In this document: positions 34,901 through 48,452 of the stretch, one piece after another
Position numbering within the stretch: the first letter of the stretch is position 1
Layout: every line of letters starts with the position of its first letter
NCBI GenBank assembly: GCA_000149265.1
Contig: CH002950.1
Location: forward strand, 1,266,764 to 1,330,763
DNA length: 64,000 bases
Direction: 5' to 3'
Source: Ciona savignyi
Taxonomy: Eukaryota > Chordata > Ascidiacea > Phlebobranchia > Cionidae
Notes under the pieces: model-generated
What the model was told of the DNA's origin: nothing
The model's input: the letters and a program-made list of their open reading frames with translations, nothing else
Database searches by the model: none
Translations under genes and position numbers: made by a program

Positions 34901-37855
34901 TTAACATGAAACTTTTACAGGCAACCTAAAATAAAATTGCAGTTTTTATAATGGTAGGCTATAACAAATATATTGGTATACATTTTCATCCTAGCAAAGA
35001 GAAAATGACGGTCGGTATATTTTTAGGGACTATCGACCAGCACTAGACCTATAGTTTGTGCGTATTGACTATATACAAATCCACGTTGTCAAGATACGAT
35101 AGTATGCCTTCATCTAACGGTGCAACGCAGAAGGATGGCAGGGTGGAGACCGTAACAGTAGGAACCAAAATGTAAACATTACGAAAAAATGTTTTAAACG
35201 ACTTACCCTTTATTCTGGGTTCGTTTTTACCCATAATGTTTACATCCGTTTTTTCGGGTGGGTCTTTTAAAATTGAATGATTGACAGTGCTCTTTGGCGC
35301 CCTGTTGCGTGCGGAATGTGCAACAGAAGGTCGTGATTCACTGTTGCGATACTGACTGTAGTTTTGAATTGGCTTCAAAGCTGAAAAATTCATGTCGAGA
35401 TTTAATCGGATATGTGGTCAAACGATTGTCACAGTGTACCCATTAACCGTATACTTTTTAAATGAATTTAAAATTGGCCATTTTTAAATGGAATTAAAAA
35501 TGGCCGGTCAAAATGTGGTAAAATAAGTGAAGAATATCGTAAAGCAAACAGTGCGAATTTCATTTTACAGATATTGTTAAGGTCAATGTGTAAGGTAACG
35601 ATTTGATAAAATTATAAGTAAAGAAGATTATGAATAATATTATCCGAGTTTAAATATAGATTTGTTATAAAATTTTAAAAATGAACTATTTTATACCTTT
35701 GGAATAGTATGGACTGGTTCGAGGAACGAAGTAGTTTCGTTTTAAATCTAACATGTGGTCGTGGTTGTGAGCGGAGTTGATGGTGAATGGCCGACGTGAA
35801 TAGGGCGATGACGGAAGTATATTTCGCTTGTGGTTTGGTGAGAAATGCTTGGGTCTAGAAAAGAAAACAATAAGAACTTAATAAATTTTTGATAAAGAAG
35901 ATAAAAACGTGATCAACTTTTGATAAAAAAAGAAAAAAAAATGATACATTTTATTGATACAAACTTGATAATTTTTTGATAAAAAAAGATAAAAACTTGA
36001 TAAAAAAAGATGCTTTGGTTATTTTGCTTACGGGTAATCTAATAACTTGTTAATGCNNNNNNNNNNNNNNNNNNNNNNNNNNNNNNNNNNNNNNNNNNNN
36101 NNNNNNNNNNNNNNNNNNNNNNNNNNNNNNNNNNNNNNNNNNNNNNNNNNNNNNNNNNNNNNNNNNNNNNNNNNNNNNNNNNNNNNNNNNNNNNNNNNNN
36201 NNNNTTAAGGCCAGCAAGAAAATGGGCATCGCCGATTTATCCGAATCAATTTGGCCCCCAATGGCATTGAATAAAACTTCATTGCTGCAATTTTCAAAAT
36301 GACCAAATTCTCCCAATTGGTCTTTCTTGAAGAACTTAAACTTGCACAACGAGTGTAAAACCGAAGTGAAATTACTAGACTGCAGAATTTCTTCCTTCAT
36401 GGCCCAGAATACAGATCTCTGTGCTTGCCATGTTAAATCCAAGTCATCGTCTTTGAGCTTTAAATCATTAGGCTCACTTTCGCTAGGCACCATAAACCTT
36501 TCAGTTTTCCTTTCTGTATCATCATTATTTACTGTTGATGCTTTCTCCATTTTGTTTTTATATGGTTCCAGTTTCGACTTTAACTGTTGTTCACTTGTTT
36601 GATGTAATTGATCGGGCTTAATTGCATCATTCTTCTCATTTTGTTCTATGCGATTCTGGTCGGTTTCAGTCAATGAATCGTCCTCTTTGAGCCACGCGTC
36701 CAGGATTTCAGAAGAGATAGTCGATGTTGATGCAAGCGACGAAAGACAATCTTCGTCGACACTGTCTTCTGAAAAGTCTAGCTCAGTATGTGACAAAGAA
36801 AAGGTTTTTAGCTTTTCTAACTCTGTCAGGCCTGCGCAATTTGAGGCTAAAACTTCAGCAAACTCGCCTTCGGTTACAGTTACCTTAGTAGTCAATGCTT
36901 CTGGCATAAACCTACGCCCGTCGAGTCGCCCCGATTTGATTTTATGAGCCGCCCTAGCCATACTTGGTTTGTAGTCACAGTTTGAGCTTTGCCAGTCGTC
37001 TGTTGTAATCTCCCCTAAGTTCTGTTTTGGCGTTGTTCCATTTGCACGTAGTAGCGATTCCACAGCGGCGTCGGTTTGTTTGCAGACTTTAAATTCTTTC
37101 AAGCTGAAGTTATCTCTTTGTATCTTGCCCGATCCGCCGCGGGGTTCCAGCTGATATTGGGACAAATCTTCAAAGACTCGATCATCTGAGTGAACAGGCC
37201 GACCCTCGGAGAAGTCACAACCTTGACCAATTATATTACGCTCGAATCTTGCACTGTAACGAGCGTGACAATTGTGGCTTTTCATGACGGTTTTACTGCG
37301 CCGCGAAAATGCGTCGTTTCCTTTCGTTACACTACAATCGGCTTGCCTTGGCGAAGTGTATTTCGCCTTCAGCTTATTGCAGTCGTAATACGTGTCTGCA
37401 AGAGATACGCCCGTACGTAGCACCACTTTTGTGAACTCACGCCCAACCATATAACACTGCGCCTTGCGTAGTTCCTCTTTAACCTCAGATAAGGAATCTT
37501 TCAACCGGTACTTCGACTCCAGAGCGCGGATAATTAAAGCAAGAGCATGTACTTGGGCCCAATTCGTTGCATTCGTTTCCGAAACTACATTTTCGTATTT
37601 TAAAACTCTGCGAAACACAGAACCCTCTTTATAAAACACGAGAAACTGGTCGTTTGTTAACATATCTAGTTGTTTGAAAAGCTTACACAGTTTTCGCTGC
37701 GTCGACGGACGAAGGTTGATTTCCCACAAAGTTGTCATGTCTATCAAGCCATACTCCAACATCACTTGCAAAATGGGCATTATTTCCAAACTTTCTGGCA
37801 GTTTCTCCCAAAACTTGGTTTTTAACAAGGCGTCAGTCAAATTCCAAGCCGACAT
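28958..37855 (-). CDS. Large protein of unknown function (~1,700 aa)
   Basis: Exons (minus): 37855-36205 plus unread sequence in a gap to 36032, then 35854-35697, 35380-35207, 33415-32886, 31588-31512, 31418-28958. All five visible junctions after the gap join in phase (for example DYP-PKHFSP, YSK-ALKPI, RIKG-KSKDD, SKME-KSEND, ISDS-DNLEE), which argues for one gene. The first 90 residues (WEKLPESLEIMPILQVMLEY...) look helical and globular; residues about 115-135 could form a short coiled coil. The rest is mostly acidic, Ser/Thr-rich and probably disordered, with a second helical block near INELLMDILEEIEAEN and a Cys pair in LTRCRNCILGRLCQL. The C-terminus is basic (KLKRSTSARVSNRNYF). No signal peptide or membrane segment was seen. 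I do not recognise the family; a cytoskeletal or signalling adaptor is only a guess. Confidence 0.75.
31589..32885. other. Intron of the large gene with a dispersed repeat
   Basis: About 1.3 kb, AT-rich. 32436-32546 (CGGCAAAACGACAGTCGTTA then GAACACGT) matches the diverged repeats at 45121-45206 and 59611-59725. Nothing else was seen. Confidence 0.5.
36057..36204. other. Assembly gap, 148 N, inside the large gene
   Basis: It falls in the first exon or just after it. With 148 bases the reading frame would hit a stop directly after the gap, whereas the frame needed for the next splice is offset. The true gap size differs, or an intron lies within it. Confidence 0.95.
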
Positions 37856-38006
37856 TTTAAGTTAAACATTGGAAAGTATATTTGTAAACATACGACCTAC
37901 GCGCGACAAAAATCAAATAGTTAAAAGGGTAGTAAAACTTTGAATAAACTAAGGTAGACTCCGGACGTTTTCAAACGTATTTATTTACATCATACAAAAG
38001 TTAATA

Positions 38007-38534
38007 CAGTAGGCGTCCCTAATATGGGACCAGACCATTTTTGTTACCTTGGGACCAGACCATTTCGGTCATAAAAACCGAACTCGCCATAACCGCGCCT
38101 GAATCGACACCCGTAAGCCACATGAAGTCCAACTACCTTTAATTAACAATACAAGTGATGGTAAAACTAATTATTGTACAGTATGTAACAATGAGTAGAA
38201 GCGACGGTACAACATAACAAAGTAATTAACAGTACTGTATGAGTAAAATTACTACGTCATAGCGATGTGACTGTTTTGTCAAGAACCGATACAGAGCGCA
38301 CACGCGACATGCATGCGTACAGAAAAACACGCATGTTGAAATAGCTAAGTTATAAGTTTGCGGCGGGAAAAATATTCTACTGTAATAAGGGAGATGGGAA
38401 AAATGTTGGTCATATTATCCGAAATTTGTTCATATTAAACGGAGAAGTTTAAATGGAAAAATTCCGGACCGTACCAAATTGATCGTAGTAATCGGCTGGA
38501 TGTTTTTTTTGGTTATAGTAAGCGGCGTCTACTG
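38007..38534. mobile_element. TA-flanked MITE, 528 bp (pogo/mariner-like ends)
   Basis: The left end CAGTAGGCGTCCCTAATATG and the inverse of the right end (CAGTAGACGCCGCTTACTAT) share the terminal 11 or so bases with two transitions. TA borders each side. It is non-coding and lies 150 bp from the large gene's start codon. Confidence 0.6.
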
Positions 38535-40467
38535 TACAAGGAAAGACTGCTTTTCAACAAGGCTGATTACATTAAAAGAACAAATAACATTGGCGGAGAA
38601 CCTTTAGGGTAACTTTTTGATCGTAAAGATAGTAATATACAACACATAGGTCTATGTGTAGATAATTAACGTTTTGATTTTTATCGCTATCCAACATCTT
38701 TCACATTTTTGCTTGCAGCCTCTTAACACCTGTTCTTTTTTGACTGTTTGTTGTTGCTCATTAGCAAAATACTGTTATTGTGAGTTCACAATCGCAGTTG
38801 TCACGGCACAGGTCATGTAAAGGTCAGCTACAGCCTCCATTTTGTTAAAACCAAATAATCTATATATTGATCGAGTAAGTTTTTACTTTATTGTAATAAA
38901 AAAACAAACAAATACCAATCAGTTAAATAAGCATATCAAGCTAAGAGTACAACGTAGGCTATAAGTCTGACACCTCTAACTGTAAACGACTAAGAAATAC
39001 TCTCGAATGCTGTGCTCATTGTAATGTCCTTTCGTATTAAGTCGGGGCCCATTAGTTATAAACAACCAAAGTCAATTAATGCGCAAGTTGGTGCAATTAC
39101 TACCATGTGATATGGATGTTTGTACGACATTAGGGAAAATTAGGTCACATGAAGCCCTTCAACTGCTGATTGGATACATGCGAATTCGAAGCATAAGCAA
39201 ATTGACAGATTTCTTTAAAGGACAATTTTCTTAAGCTTGATTTATAAGAATCGACATTTTTGTGACTTTTGAAGAAAATTTTATTTCAGTTTTAAATTAA
39301 TAGCCTACCTGTGTGTTCAGAATTACGCAATAATACTTTTTTTGTTTGTGAAAAAGGAACTTAACAAATTTTAACTCGATCCAAGGACTCTAATTACTGT
39401 AATTGATAAAAAAACTAAAACGATACAAAACATACCACGCACTACAATTTATGTTATGCAAACTGACCGAGCACGAGGTAATCTGAGACTGTCGTTGCCC
39501 ATACGCACGGGTGGATAAAAACACGAAGCCAATTCAAATGACAGATTTCAGTCATACTAGTTACTTTTCCTCGGGCTAGAACAATTGCTCTTAAGAACGA
39601 CATAAAGTTGGATACCGTTTACTTAATTAAAGAACACGATTTTTAAGTTTAAACGACTAAAGGACTACACGTAAACAGGACTTTCATAATTTCTAACGTC
39701 GTCACGACCAACATAAATATTAGATGAGGCACAAGCGACTGAAACCAAAACGTACCGTAAAGGCACAATAGAGTGAATAATCGTACGTTATGCAGGCGGT
39801 TTAAACACATGTTCGTTGCCAGTTTCAGTGCAATGCGTATGCAAGCTACATAACCGGTGGGCGCGAGGTGATCTGACGATTGCCCTTTTGTTAAACCCGC
39901 TTGGTTTTCCCATTCACGGGTATAAACATGAATATCCTATCGACCTATCCTATCCAATCATCATCATATATGTAACCTGAAGATACATATTCCGACTTTT
40001 TTTGCAAGTTTATAGTATGGACACTAAGTTTTTACAGTGATATGAAAAGGTATAAAACGAAACAATTTTTTTTAAAGACATAACACTTGAACGTAAGAAA
40101 GCTGTGGTTAGCACATTCTGTGTTATATGCAATTTATTCGGTATTCAGTACAAGTAATAAACGAAAAAGCATCAAAAGCGATTTGAAATCCCAATTACAA
40201 GCAAACGCACAGTATCATAAATAAAGTTTTTTTAAAACTTTTTAGGTATATCTAAAATTATACACCAAAAAAAGCAGAAAGTACATAAATGGTAATCTAG
40301 AGTTTTTTCTGTACGGTTTGCATTGCTCGATTTATTCACCAAACCTAAACGAAGGAAATTTGATAACGGATTAAGTAACTACGGATTTGGTTAATAAAAA
40401 AAAAGCTTACTTATTGTACAAAGGTTTTGCATAAACTGCTGGGTGTTGTGTATTTTTATACAGGCTA
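38535..40467. other. Intergenic, no gene seen
   Basis: AT-rich sequence between two minus-strand genes. It contains the truncated SINE tail at 39852-39957 and nothing else I could support. Confidence 0.5.
39852..39957 (+). repeat. SINE, 3' fragment
   Basis: Only the 3' third remains: GGGCGCGAGGTGATCTGACG, the CCCATTCACGGG word and a short TATCC tail. Confidence 0.75.
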
Positions 40468-43400
40468 TCATAAGGATTTGGGAGTGTCTCGCCTATATTG
40501 TTCATAGACGTCAAAAAACATGCGCTGGCAGGCGAACTTGGCTTTGAGTTTCGTGGCGATCAGGAACGCTCCCGAGAGCTTGCGGTGGAGGGAGTAGGTC
40601 TCCTCCGGAGGAGGAGTAAGACGGTGCTTCATGAAGACCGGGATGATGTTCATGATCCGGTGAGAGGTGTTTTGAGTGCTGAAGTCGTGCACGTCGTCGT
40701 TCGCGAACGGCTCTCCCAGGATCATAATGGCGTCGACGTGAGCGTCCAACATTACCTGTGGGTGGGACCAATTTAAACATCTATTCAAATATAAAGCAGA
40801 TATGAGTTCAAATTTAAACCAGGTTCCGTGGACTTTGCAGTGTTACTTTCTTGCTTGCAGACCGTTAAAATAAAAAGAACTAATATACCGACCGGCAATG
40901 TAAAAATGAAATAAACATTCTGGATTTGTTTTAAAGAGCACTTTGTTACTGTAAAGCCATTTTCTTCAATTTAAATTGTTTTTTTAAGGCATTTGTATTT
41001 TATTCTGTTTCTGTACTTACACAACTTCTTAGGATAATTCAATTAACAAACTAGACCTGCTAAAATTTAATTACAAGAAAACATCCGAAATAGATAAAGC
41101 CATACCTACGTAGGTAAAATGCCAAAACAAACAACCGAAACGCCGATTTATTCAGCATTTAACTCTAATCAAATAAATCTAATTTGTTTATGCGGGTCGT
41201 CCAAGTATAAAAAAAGCCAAGAACCCCATTTCTGCAACCCGAGGCTGGACAGAGTGATTATAACGAATTGGGAGGACGTTTTACAAAGTAAATATAACCG
41301 GTAAATAGATAGACAGGCGGACGCGATAAGGCCGTAATGATGAAACTAGGGAGTGAAGGAAATACAATGGACACATTGTGTGCAAGGGAGGAAAATAACT
41401 TGTATCCGTCAGGTTAGAACTGATACTTGTCCATATCCCGTATCAAAGTATTTAAAATTTGCTTTCATTCATATACTTTTCGGGGACTAGTTGGATGTAG
41501 TTTTCAAATATAAACGTCTTAAAATGCTGTGTTATTTCAGCTAAATAATAATTGCTTACACCATTTATTGACTGAAAACAAGGAAAGTCGTGCTTTAAAA
41601 TTAAATAGAATTGTATTACAGACAATTAAGGATATCCAGTAAGGATATACAAAGAGTAAGGATATTTAATCTACGCATTTTTCATTTTTGAATAAAATTT
41701 CACCTTGGGTTCATATCCTGTTAGAAATCCTAGTTTCTTTGATTTTTCCAAAACGAGCTCTCTGTCGCCATCTGCTGCACCTTTTACCACTTCAATATAA
41801 TCGTCAACGAATTCTTTCGAGTAAGATCGGCTTGCTCCAAAATCAAGTAGCCATAACTGCAAAGGATCGACTTAGAAAACTTTTTTTTAAACATAATAAC
41901 ACAATGCAGTTGTATTCAAAGATGTTCATTGCAGATAGATTTGTATTTCTGACTGGCAACACTAAACGTTATCAGTAAGATAAGATGGACGTTTGTACCA
42001 TATTTTTCACCCGATATTTCAAACAGTACTGTTACCAACACAAAATTATAATAAACAAATGGTTTTGCAGAAAAAAAAAACCTGCATAAATTAAAATCAA
42101 TACATCACTATTTGAATACGTAAGGACACAATGTGTCTCTAAGATGAAACACAATGCCGTAATAGGAGCAATTATCAAGTTCTAATGTCAGCAAAGTTGT
42201 GTCTCTGAGAGAGGCAGCCTACTTAAAAAGGCTTACAGTGTGTTGTGTACGATTGGGACATTCCTTCAAATTTGGGATAATTCATTCTTACACTGGGTTC
42301 CAGGCAATTTACTCTAAGTGCCTGAAGGGCACAACCGACTTGTCAGAGACCAGTTTGAATGCCACAACCCTTCGGTTAAAACGCATTGCACTTATTCATT
42401 AAGGTTTTCAGAGGATGCTACAACAAATTATCTGCTTCACTTTCATTTTGTTATCCCACCTACAGAGATAAACATTCGTATCCTATTATCAGTCTTGCAA
42501 TAAGTTTAGTGAAATGGATATCTGTCACAAGCAATTTAGCTGAATAAATGATGTTAGTAAAAAAGAAAGAGCCTTAAACGTATTACCTTCTGCTGTTGTT
42601 CATTGTAAAAAAAGTTGGCCCAGTTTGGATCAGTTTGCATGTATTTGAGTTCGAAGATCTCTCGTAAAACCAACCGCAGTACTGATGCGGCTACCTGTTG
42701 CACAGGAATAACAATGTTATTTAAGAGGAAAATGCTTTCCCACACAGATTTGGCAGAAAATGCTAACAATGCATTAAAGAAAATACATAAGATACGTCTG
42801 CCACTGTAATAGGCTACATGAATAAACGTTTCCACCAGCATTGGAACTTCTTGGTATAATTTATAAATTTCAGGGAATAAATTATAAATCGTTTAATGGG
42901 TTCTACTAAATTGAAGGAAAGCGTCAATAATACACAACACACACTAATATAGCTCCGGTAATTCGACGATGGGCACAAGGTAACCTGACGATTGCCCATG
43001 TGTTAACCCCCATGGTTTTCCCATTCACGGGGATAAACATGAATATCCCATCCTATCCTATTCTAATACGGATACCTATCCACAAAAATACAAATGAAAA
43101 AAATATTTATAACCGAATTATTCCAGTATAAATGCAGCTTTTCTTACATAGTTCCTTTCATCCTGTGGGAGATTAACAACTTGATCAATTGGAATACCAG
43201 TGATAAGCTGGGTTGTTAAGACCCGCTTTGTGCAAAGTTCAGGAAAGATTTCCGGGACGCCATACATTTCCTCTCCTGCCAACACGTCCCTGGGATAATT
43301 TAAATTGATTTTGGGTAATCAGAAAAAGTGTTTATAAAAATACAACACAAGCTACCAAGTACAATTATAACAGTCAATTAGGTATTTTCCAGTCATACAC

Positions 43401-46400
43401 AATGTCTGCAATAGTGCCGGAAATTATTAAATGAACATTCTAAAGTCCCTTTTACCATGTAATATAATTTCAATTATTCTGAACATGTTGTCCTTCTATG
43501 TCCAACTAGTTTGCTTAGTGGTAATGTGTTGAATTGTGAGCCTGAAACTGGTGGTTTAAAACCAGCTGCTATCTAGTCTACTCGTTATGACCACTTCGTG
43601 GACATTTTCTGAAACCAGTGGATTAATGGGTAAATCAAAAATGTAACCATATTTCTATTATATTCAATAACTATAAAGCAGTCTACCTACTGTATCAATT
43701 AACAGGGTTATAAAGCCCCTTTCTATCCTACACATACCATTAAACATTGATATCCTATCCTATTGGCCAAAAAACATGGGGAAATAACAATATATTGTTT
43801 TATTTTTACTGAATAAACTTCAAGTATCATTTATGCACCTGGTGGAAAATGATGAATACGAACCCACCTGAATTTGTTCATATACTCAGCCTCCCGTTCA
43901 TAGTCGCACTCCCATGCCAATTCCCGGCGGGAAACATCAATAAACTTGTCAATAAAGAGTTCTGTGGGTGGAAATGAAGTTATTACGGAAATTTATCACA
44001 ATAAAGAATATTGTATTGCTGCATTGATAAGAATTAAGCACTGGTAACTCAACAAACATGTAAGATTGTGCAAACCCAATGTCATTAGAAATATTTTCAA
44101 TTTTTCTATTTGGGTGTGAAATATCCCGTATTTATGAGTAAATAGATGTTCTGCTATGTTGTCATCAGACCGAAAGTCTGTCAGCTATATTTACAGACAC
44201 CCTGTACCAAGGCACCAATAATCACTAATGGTGGTAACTAATATTTCAAAATATTATAATTTATATAAAATATTCGACTGGTTAGTCTGGTGGTTTAGTG
44301 CGTCGTCTTTAAGCCGAAAGGTTGCAGATACGAAACTGGTCACTAGCTAGTCGGTTGTGTCTTTGTGTGGCAAGGCACTTAACGGACATTGGCTGAACCC
44401 AGCGGCTTAATGTGTTTTACCAAATTGAAGAAATGTCTCAATTATACAACACACTGCGATAGCTCTGGTAACCCGTGAGGTGATCTGACGATTGCCTGTG
44501 TGTTAACCCCCTTGGTTTTTCCATCCACGGGGTAAAACATGAATATCCTATACTATTAGTATGTATTAAACTTATTTTGTCTTTACCCTTACAGTATTTA
44601 ACAGTTAGTAATATATTATAAATTGCAGTATTTAATCATTAGAATACAATACAGTACCACTTACGTTCTGGAAAGATGTCCCAAAATTTAAGAAGAGACA
44701 CCAGATTATCAATGTCACTGTTGATGCTGTCGGCAACACCCGGGTATTGTATTTTCATTGCAACTTCGGTTCCATTGTGCAACACTGCTCTGTGCACCTG
44801 TTTCATATTGAAAAAGCATTAAAACTACTTTGTAGTCAGCAGTTTTCACAGTGAATTATAATTTCATATGGTATATCCAAAAAATGTGTGTTTTGTTCGG
44901 TCAGTAAAATAAAAACAAATATGAATGTTGGATATGTTATAATGTTAGACTTTCAGTTTAAATTGGTACGCAACACGCAAATCAATACTTTTTACATTGG
45001 GATGTAAGTTCATAGAAATGAGTACAAATTGCAGCCCGGGCTCTTTTTCTATGTTGTATTTTGTTTGCTCCTTCGTTACAATAAAGAAGAATAGAACAAT
45101 TATTTCAAGTTAAGTAGACAGGATAAAACGGCAAAACTACAGTAGTTAAAACACGTTAGTGAATAAACACAAATTAGGAAAAAATGATGTGACCGTTAAA
45201 CCTTACATTAATAAAAATAAATTTCAACAGAACAATAGGAAGGGTTCTTGATCGGATGAAGGATATTATTTTGAAATTGGGTTCCCATTTATTTTATAGA
45301 CAAACCTGTCCAATGGAAGCTGCTGCAAAAGGTTTTTCATCGAATTCCTTCACCTTACTTCTCCAGTCTTCCCCGAATTCTTCCACTAGGACTTTCTAAA
45401 AAAATTAGTTAGCACTTATAAGCTTACTTAGCACTTATAAGCTTAATCGCCATCGTTTATAAGAGTAAGGTCCTTGAGGTTTAAAAGCAAATCTAAAATT
45501 AGATGTGAACACTGACCTTCATCTGTGAGACTGGCATATAATCCGCACTCTGTCTTACTCGATCAAATACTTCAGTCAACTTTGGGTCCACAACAGATAC
45601 ATCTACAAACACAATATACCATTTCAGTAAGCATTTCAAAAAACGATCTATTTCTGGTTAATATGTATTGAACTAAAAGTGATATTCAGTAAGTATTATA
45701 TTAAATTTTAAATACATACACAAATTTAAGAATTTTAAATTAATAAACACACATACCGAAGATATATATTAAATTATCCTCTTTGGTATATGTGTCTTGA
45801 AATAAAAGCTATTATGATATTCAGTGAGTAACACTTTATTAAATATTTAAATACATACACAAATTTAAGAATTTTAAATATATAAACACAAATTCTGAAG
45901 AGGGTAATAAACAAACCTTGTATACTGAGCATCTGTCCAAGTTTCAGTGCTGCCCCTCGTACTTTGCATAGTGTTGCCACAATACGTTGCATATTTGCTT
46001 CAGATAACACTACAGATGCTGCCAATGATTTGTCTGAAAAGGAAAAACAAATCTATTTTAAGACAAAAAAATGTGTTGTATGCAATTTATGATAATAAAA
46101 TATAATCAATGGTGTTGTAACATAATATTATCAAGTTCAACCACAATACTAACAAGTACAAGTGTACAACCAAATCAGGATGTGGTCAAACTTTTTAAAA
46201 GAACGAAAAAAAAAACAATAAAAAGTTCTTATTTATCTGTCTTATTTACATTAAAAACATTATTAAACGAGTTTATTAAAATGTTACAAAACATTTTAAA
46301 AGTTAACAGAAAAGCTTTAACTTTTTATTTTAACCCTTACTTGATTTGGAGTCCTGTTCAGAAATCCCGAACGATTTCATGGCTGCATCGGACAGTGAAC

Positions 46401-47912
46401 TCATCGCCATGCCTGCTGCCAAACCTTAACACATAAAATATAGCATTTTTTACATGGATCGTAAAATACATGCCGACTTTAAAGTTCAAACAAACAAATA
46501 GCTTCAGTTAAAGTTGTAACAAACAAAAAAACTAAGTTAGTTATTAAATCACAAAGGGTAGGGTAATTGACTAAATTTAACAACTTATGATAAACAAACA
46601 ATCACTGAAAAGTTACTAAAATGCTATTTCAAATGGGACCACCATATTAAAAAACTGTGCTAATAACAATTTACATTTTAGACGTTATCCATAAATAGTA
46701 CATGGAAAAAATAAATAAAAAGAAGAGAGAACTATTTGTAAACCTCCAAACGATGCCAATCTGCCAATCCTGGAAGTTGGAACTCTTCTTTCTTTCGATT
46801 GAGAAGTTATGTTATCGACTTTGACATCGGTTATGGTTGCGTTCCGGTCAACTGTTCTCACCCTATGTACTTTAGCTATTGTGGCTAGCTCATCAGCAGT
46901 AAAAGCTTTTAAGTATGGTGTTGTGTGCATGAAGACTTTTGGGTGAAGTGTAACTCTATTGCTATGCCCCAGTAAAGGATGATGCGTTCTATGAATACGA
47001 TAGTTTTTTAGATGCGCTGAATTTAAGTGTGTGAGTGTATGGTATTGGCGAGTGGGGCTGTTGCTGTCAATGGTTTTTGGTCCCGCAGTGGAGGTTACTG
47101 TTTCTTCTAGATCCTCTGGTATAGAAGCTCCAACTAAATCAGAGAAATCTTCCTCATCAGCATAGATGTCCTTATCAATCTGAGTTTGAATGCTCGACAT
47201 TCCACAAATGGTCTGGGTGACAGGAAAATTAACATTATAAGATTCAAGATTTTATTTGGGCAGTATGATACTTTTATAATAGCAACAATCACTATTTTAC
47301 AATAAATAAAGAAAAGAAAAACATAGTGTCACAATAATAAAAAAATAAATACAAAGCTATGCAACAACTCAAGAAGTAATATTTAGTAATTACCATCAAA
47401 ATAAAGTTAGTTTGATTTGTCGATTTATTGTCAGATAACCACAAAATGGTTAAATGATTTGTGTGTAAACCAAACATCTAGTCATCATTTCCTGTGAAAA
47501 CCTTACTCAGACTTTGTAACTGTACCGGTATCATTGTGCATAACTTTCCATTGCACATTAAAAACGGGCAATGTACAATTATATTTAAATCTTTTTTTAA
47601 AAAGATTAAATAATAATTTTGAACTGACAGAACAGTTGACACGAAATAGTTGGCCAATAAACCAATTTTTTTAGTTTAATTAACCAATATTAGAATTTCG
47701 GCTATGCACATTCCTAATGCCGATACAGGTATAAATTTACAAAATGATTAAATTAAATCAAAACCTACTTCTTCACATTTTTCCATAATGGATCCAGTAA
47801 CACTGCTGGTTCGTAGCGAACTTCCAACTTCATCACACACGGTTTTAGCACATGACTGACCAATTTTGGCTATGCCTCGACCCATCCAAACCAGGTCCGA
47901 AATACGCTGCAT
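40468..47912 (-). CDS. coq8a: COQ8/ADCK3-type atypical kinase (UbiB family), mitochondrial
   Basis: Twelve exons in consistent phase give 635 codons: 47912-47769, 47212-46744, 46424-46341, 46033-45917, 45602-45517, 45395-45306, 44797-44665, 43961-43868, 43289-43148, 42694-42587, 41856-41704, 40755-40468. Hallmarks: KxGQ in [11 protein letters not shown] (263-266), Ala-rich loop AAAS (324-327) replacing the usual Gly-rich loop, catalytic Lys345 in VAMK, catalytic loop [11 protein letters not shown] (Asp475), DFG at 494-496, and a C-terminus matching ADCK3 ([28 protein letters not shown]). Known: this ATPase of the inner mitochondrial membrane supports the coenzyme Q synthesis complex. Human COQ8A is 647 residues, so this looks complete. 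The start at 47912 fits the family, although an in-frame ATG exists upstream at 48083. SINEs sit in its introns. Confidence 0.95.
42190..42485 (-). repeat. Diverged SINE in COQ8 intron
   Basis: In reverse orientation it keeps the order of body words (CCAGGCAATTTACTCTAAGTG, GGGCACAACCGACT, CAGTTTGAATG), heavily mutated. An old copy. Confidence 0.45.
42892..43068 (+). repeat. SINE, 5'-truncated, in COQ8 intron
   Basis: Begins at TTTAATGGGTTCTACTAAAT and continues through CCCATTCACGGGGATAAACA to a TATCC-like tail. The tRNA-like head is missing. Confidence 0.8.
43508..43765 (+). repeat. Diverged SINE in COQ8 intron
   Basis: Head (GTTTGCTTAGTGGTAATG), middle (GAAACCAGTGGATTAATGGG) and tail (CATTGATATCCTATCCTATT) words are recognisable but mutated. 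Confidence 0.5.
44276..44556 (+). repeat. SINE, near full length, in COQ8 intron
   Basis: Head GACTGGTTAGTCTGGTGGTT, body GAACCCAGCGGCTTAATGTG, tail AAACATGAATATCCTATAC. Same strand as the other full copies. Confidence 0.85.
45121..45206 (+). repeat. Dispersed repeat shared with 32436 and 59611
   Basis: ACGGCAAAACTACAGTAGTT then AAAACACGTTA and GACCGTTAAACC. It is similar in order to the two other copies. Boundaries and class unknown. Confidence 0.45.
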
Positions 47913-48452
47913 TTTCACACTTCCAGGTACCAGTATGTAAACGGGAGTAATATAACAGGCTGAGCTATGTGTAATCTGAAAAAGCTTAGTCCTAAACCGT
48001 CTGTAACAGTTACGGGTCTTACTAAAATAAAAAAAAAAACTATAACAAACTTGCATAAACGTAAAGGCAACTAAAATAAGCACATATAAGTAAGTTAACC
48101 AAATTAAAATTGCTAGATTACTTTAAGTTACAACATCATTACAAGCAAAATAAAAATGTCTGGTATTCCCCTAAATTATTACCTACATGCGGACACAAAC
48201 TTTAAAATGAAGAAACTGGTTTTCTTATACAGTTTTTATAGGGTGAACTCTCTTAAACTTGACACTTCGCTTAATTAATCACATGACACAACTGTTAGCA
48301 CGTAAGAAATAAATGACACTCAAGTTTTTATTTACTTAACGCTTTCTATTTTTTGAATTTGACACGCTTTATTTTCACTTTAAGGTTATTTTATAATCAC
48401 AAAAAAATTAACAAATTATGTTTAGAACATCCGTAAACACAATGTCGTTCTA
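47913..48452. other. Short spacer between COQ8 and ependymin gene
   Basis: AT-rich. It would hold the COQ8 promoter and 5' untranslated sequence and the 3' end of the ependymin gene. No distinct motif was identified. Confidence 0.4.

Noticed and set aside
36327..36947. Plus-strand open frames within the large gene
   Set aside because: Shadows of the first coding exon; no own splice or start context.
40498..40776. Plus-strand 92-codon frame over the COQ8 last exon
   Set aside because: Antisense to a clearly conserved COQ8 C-terminus.
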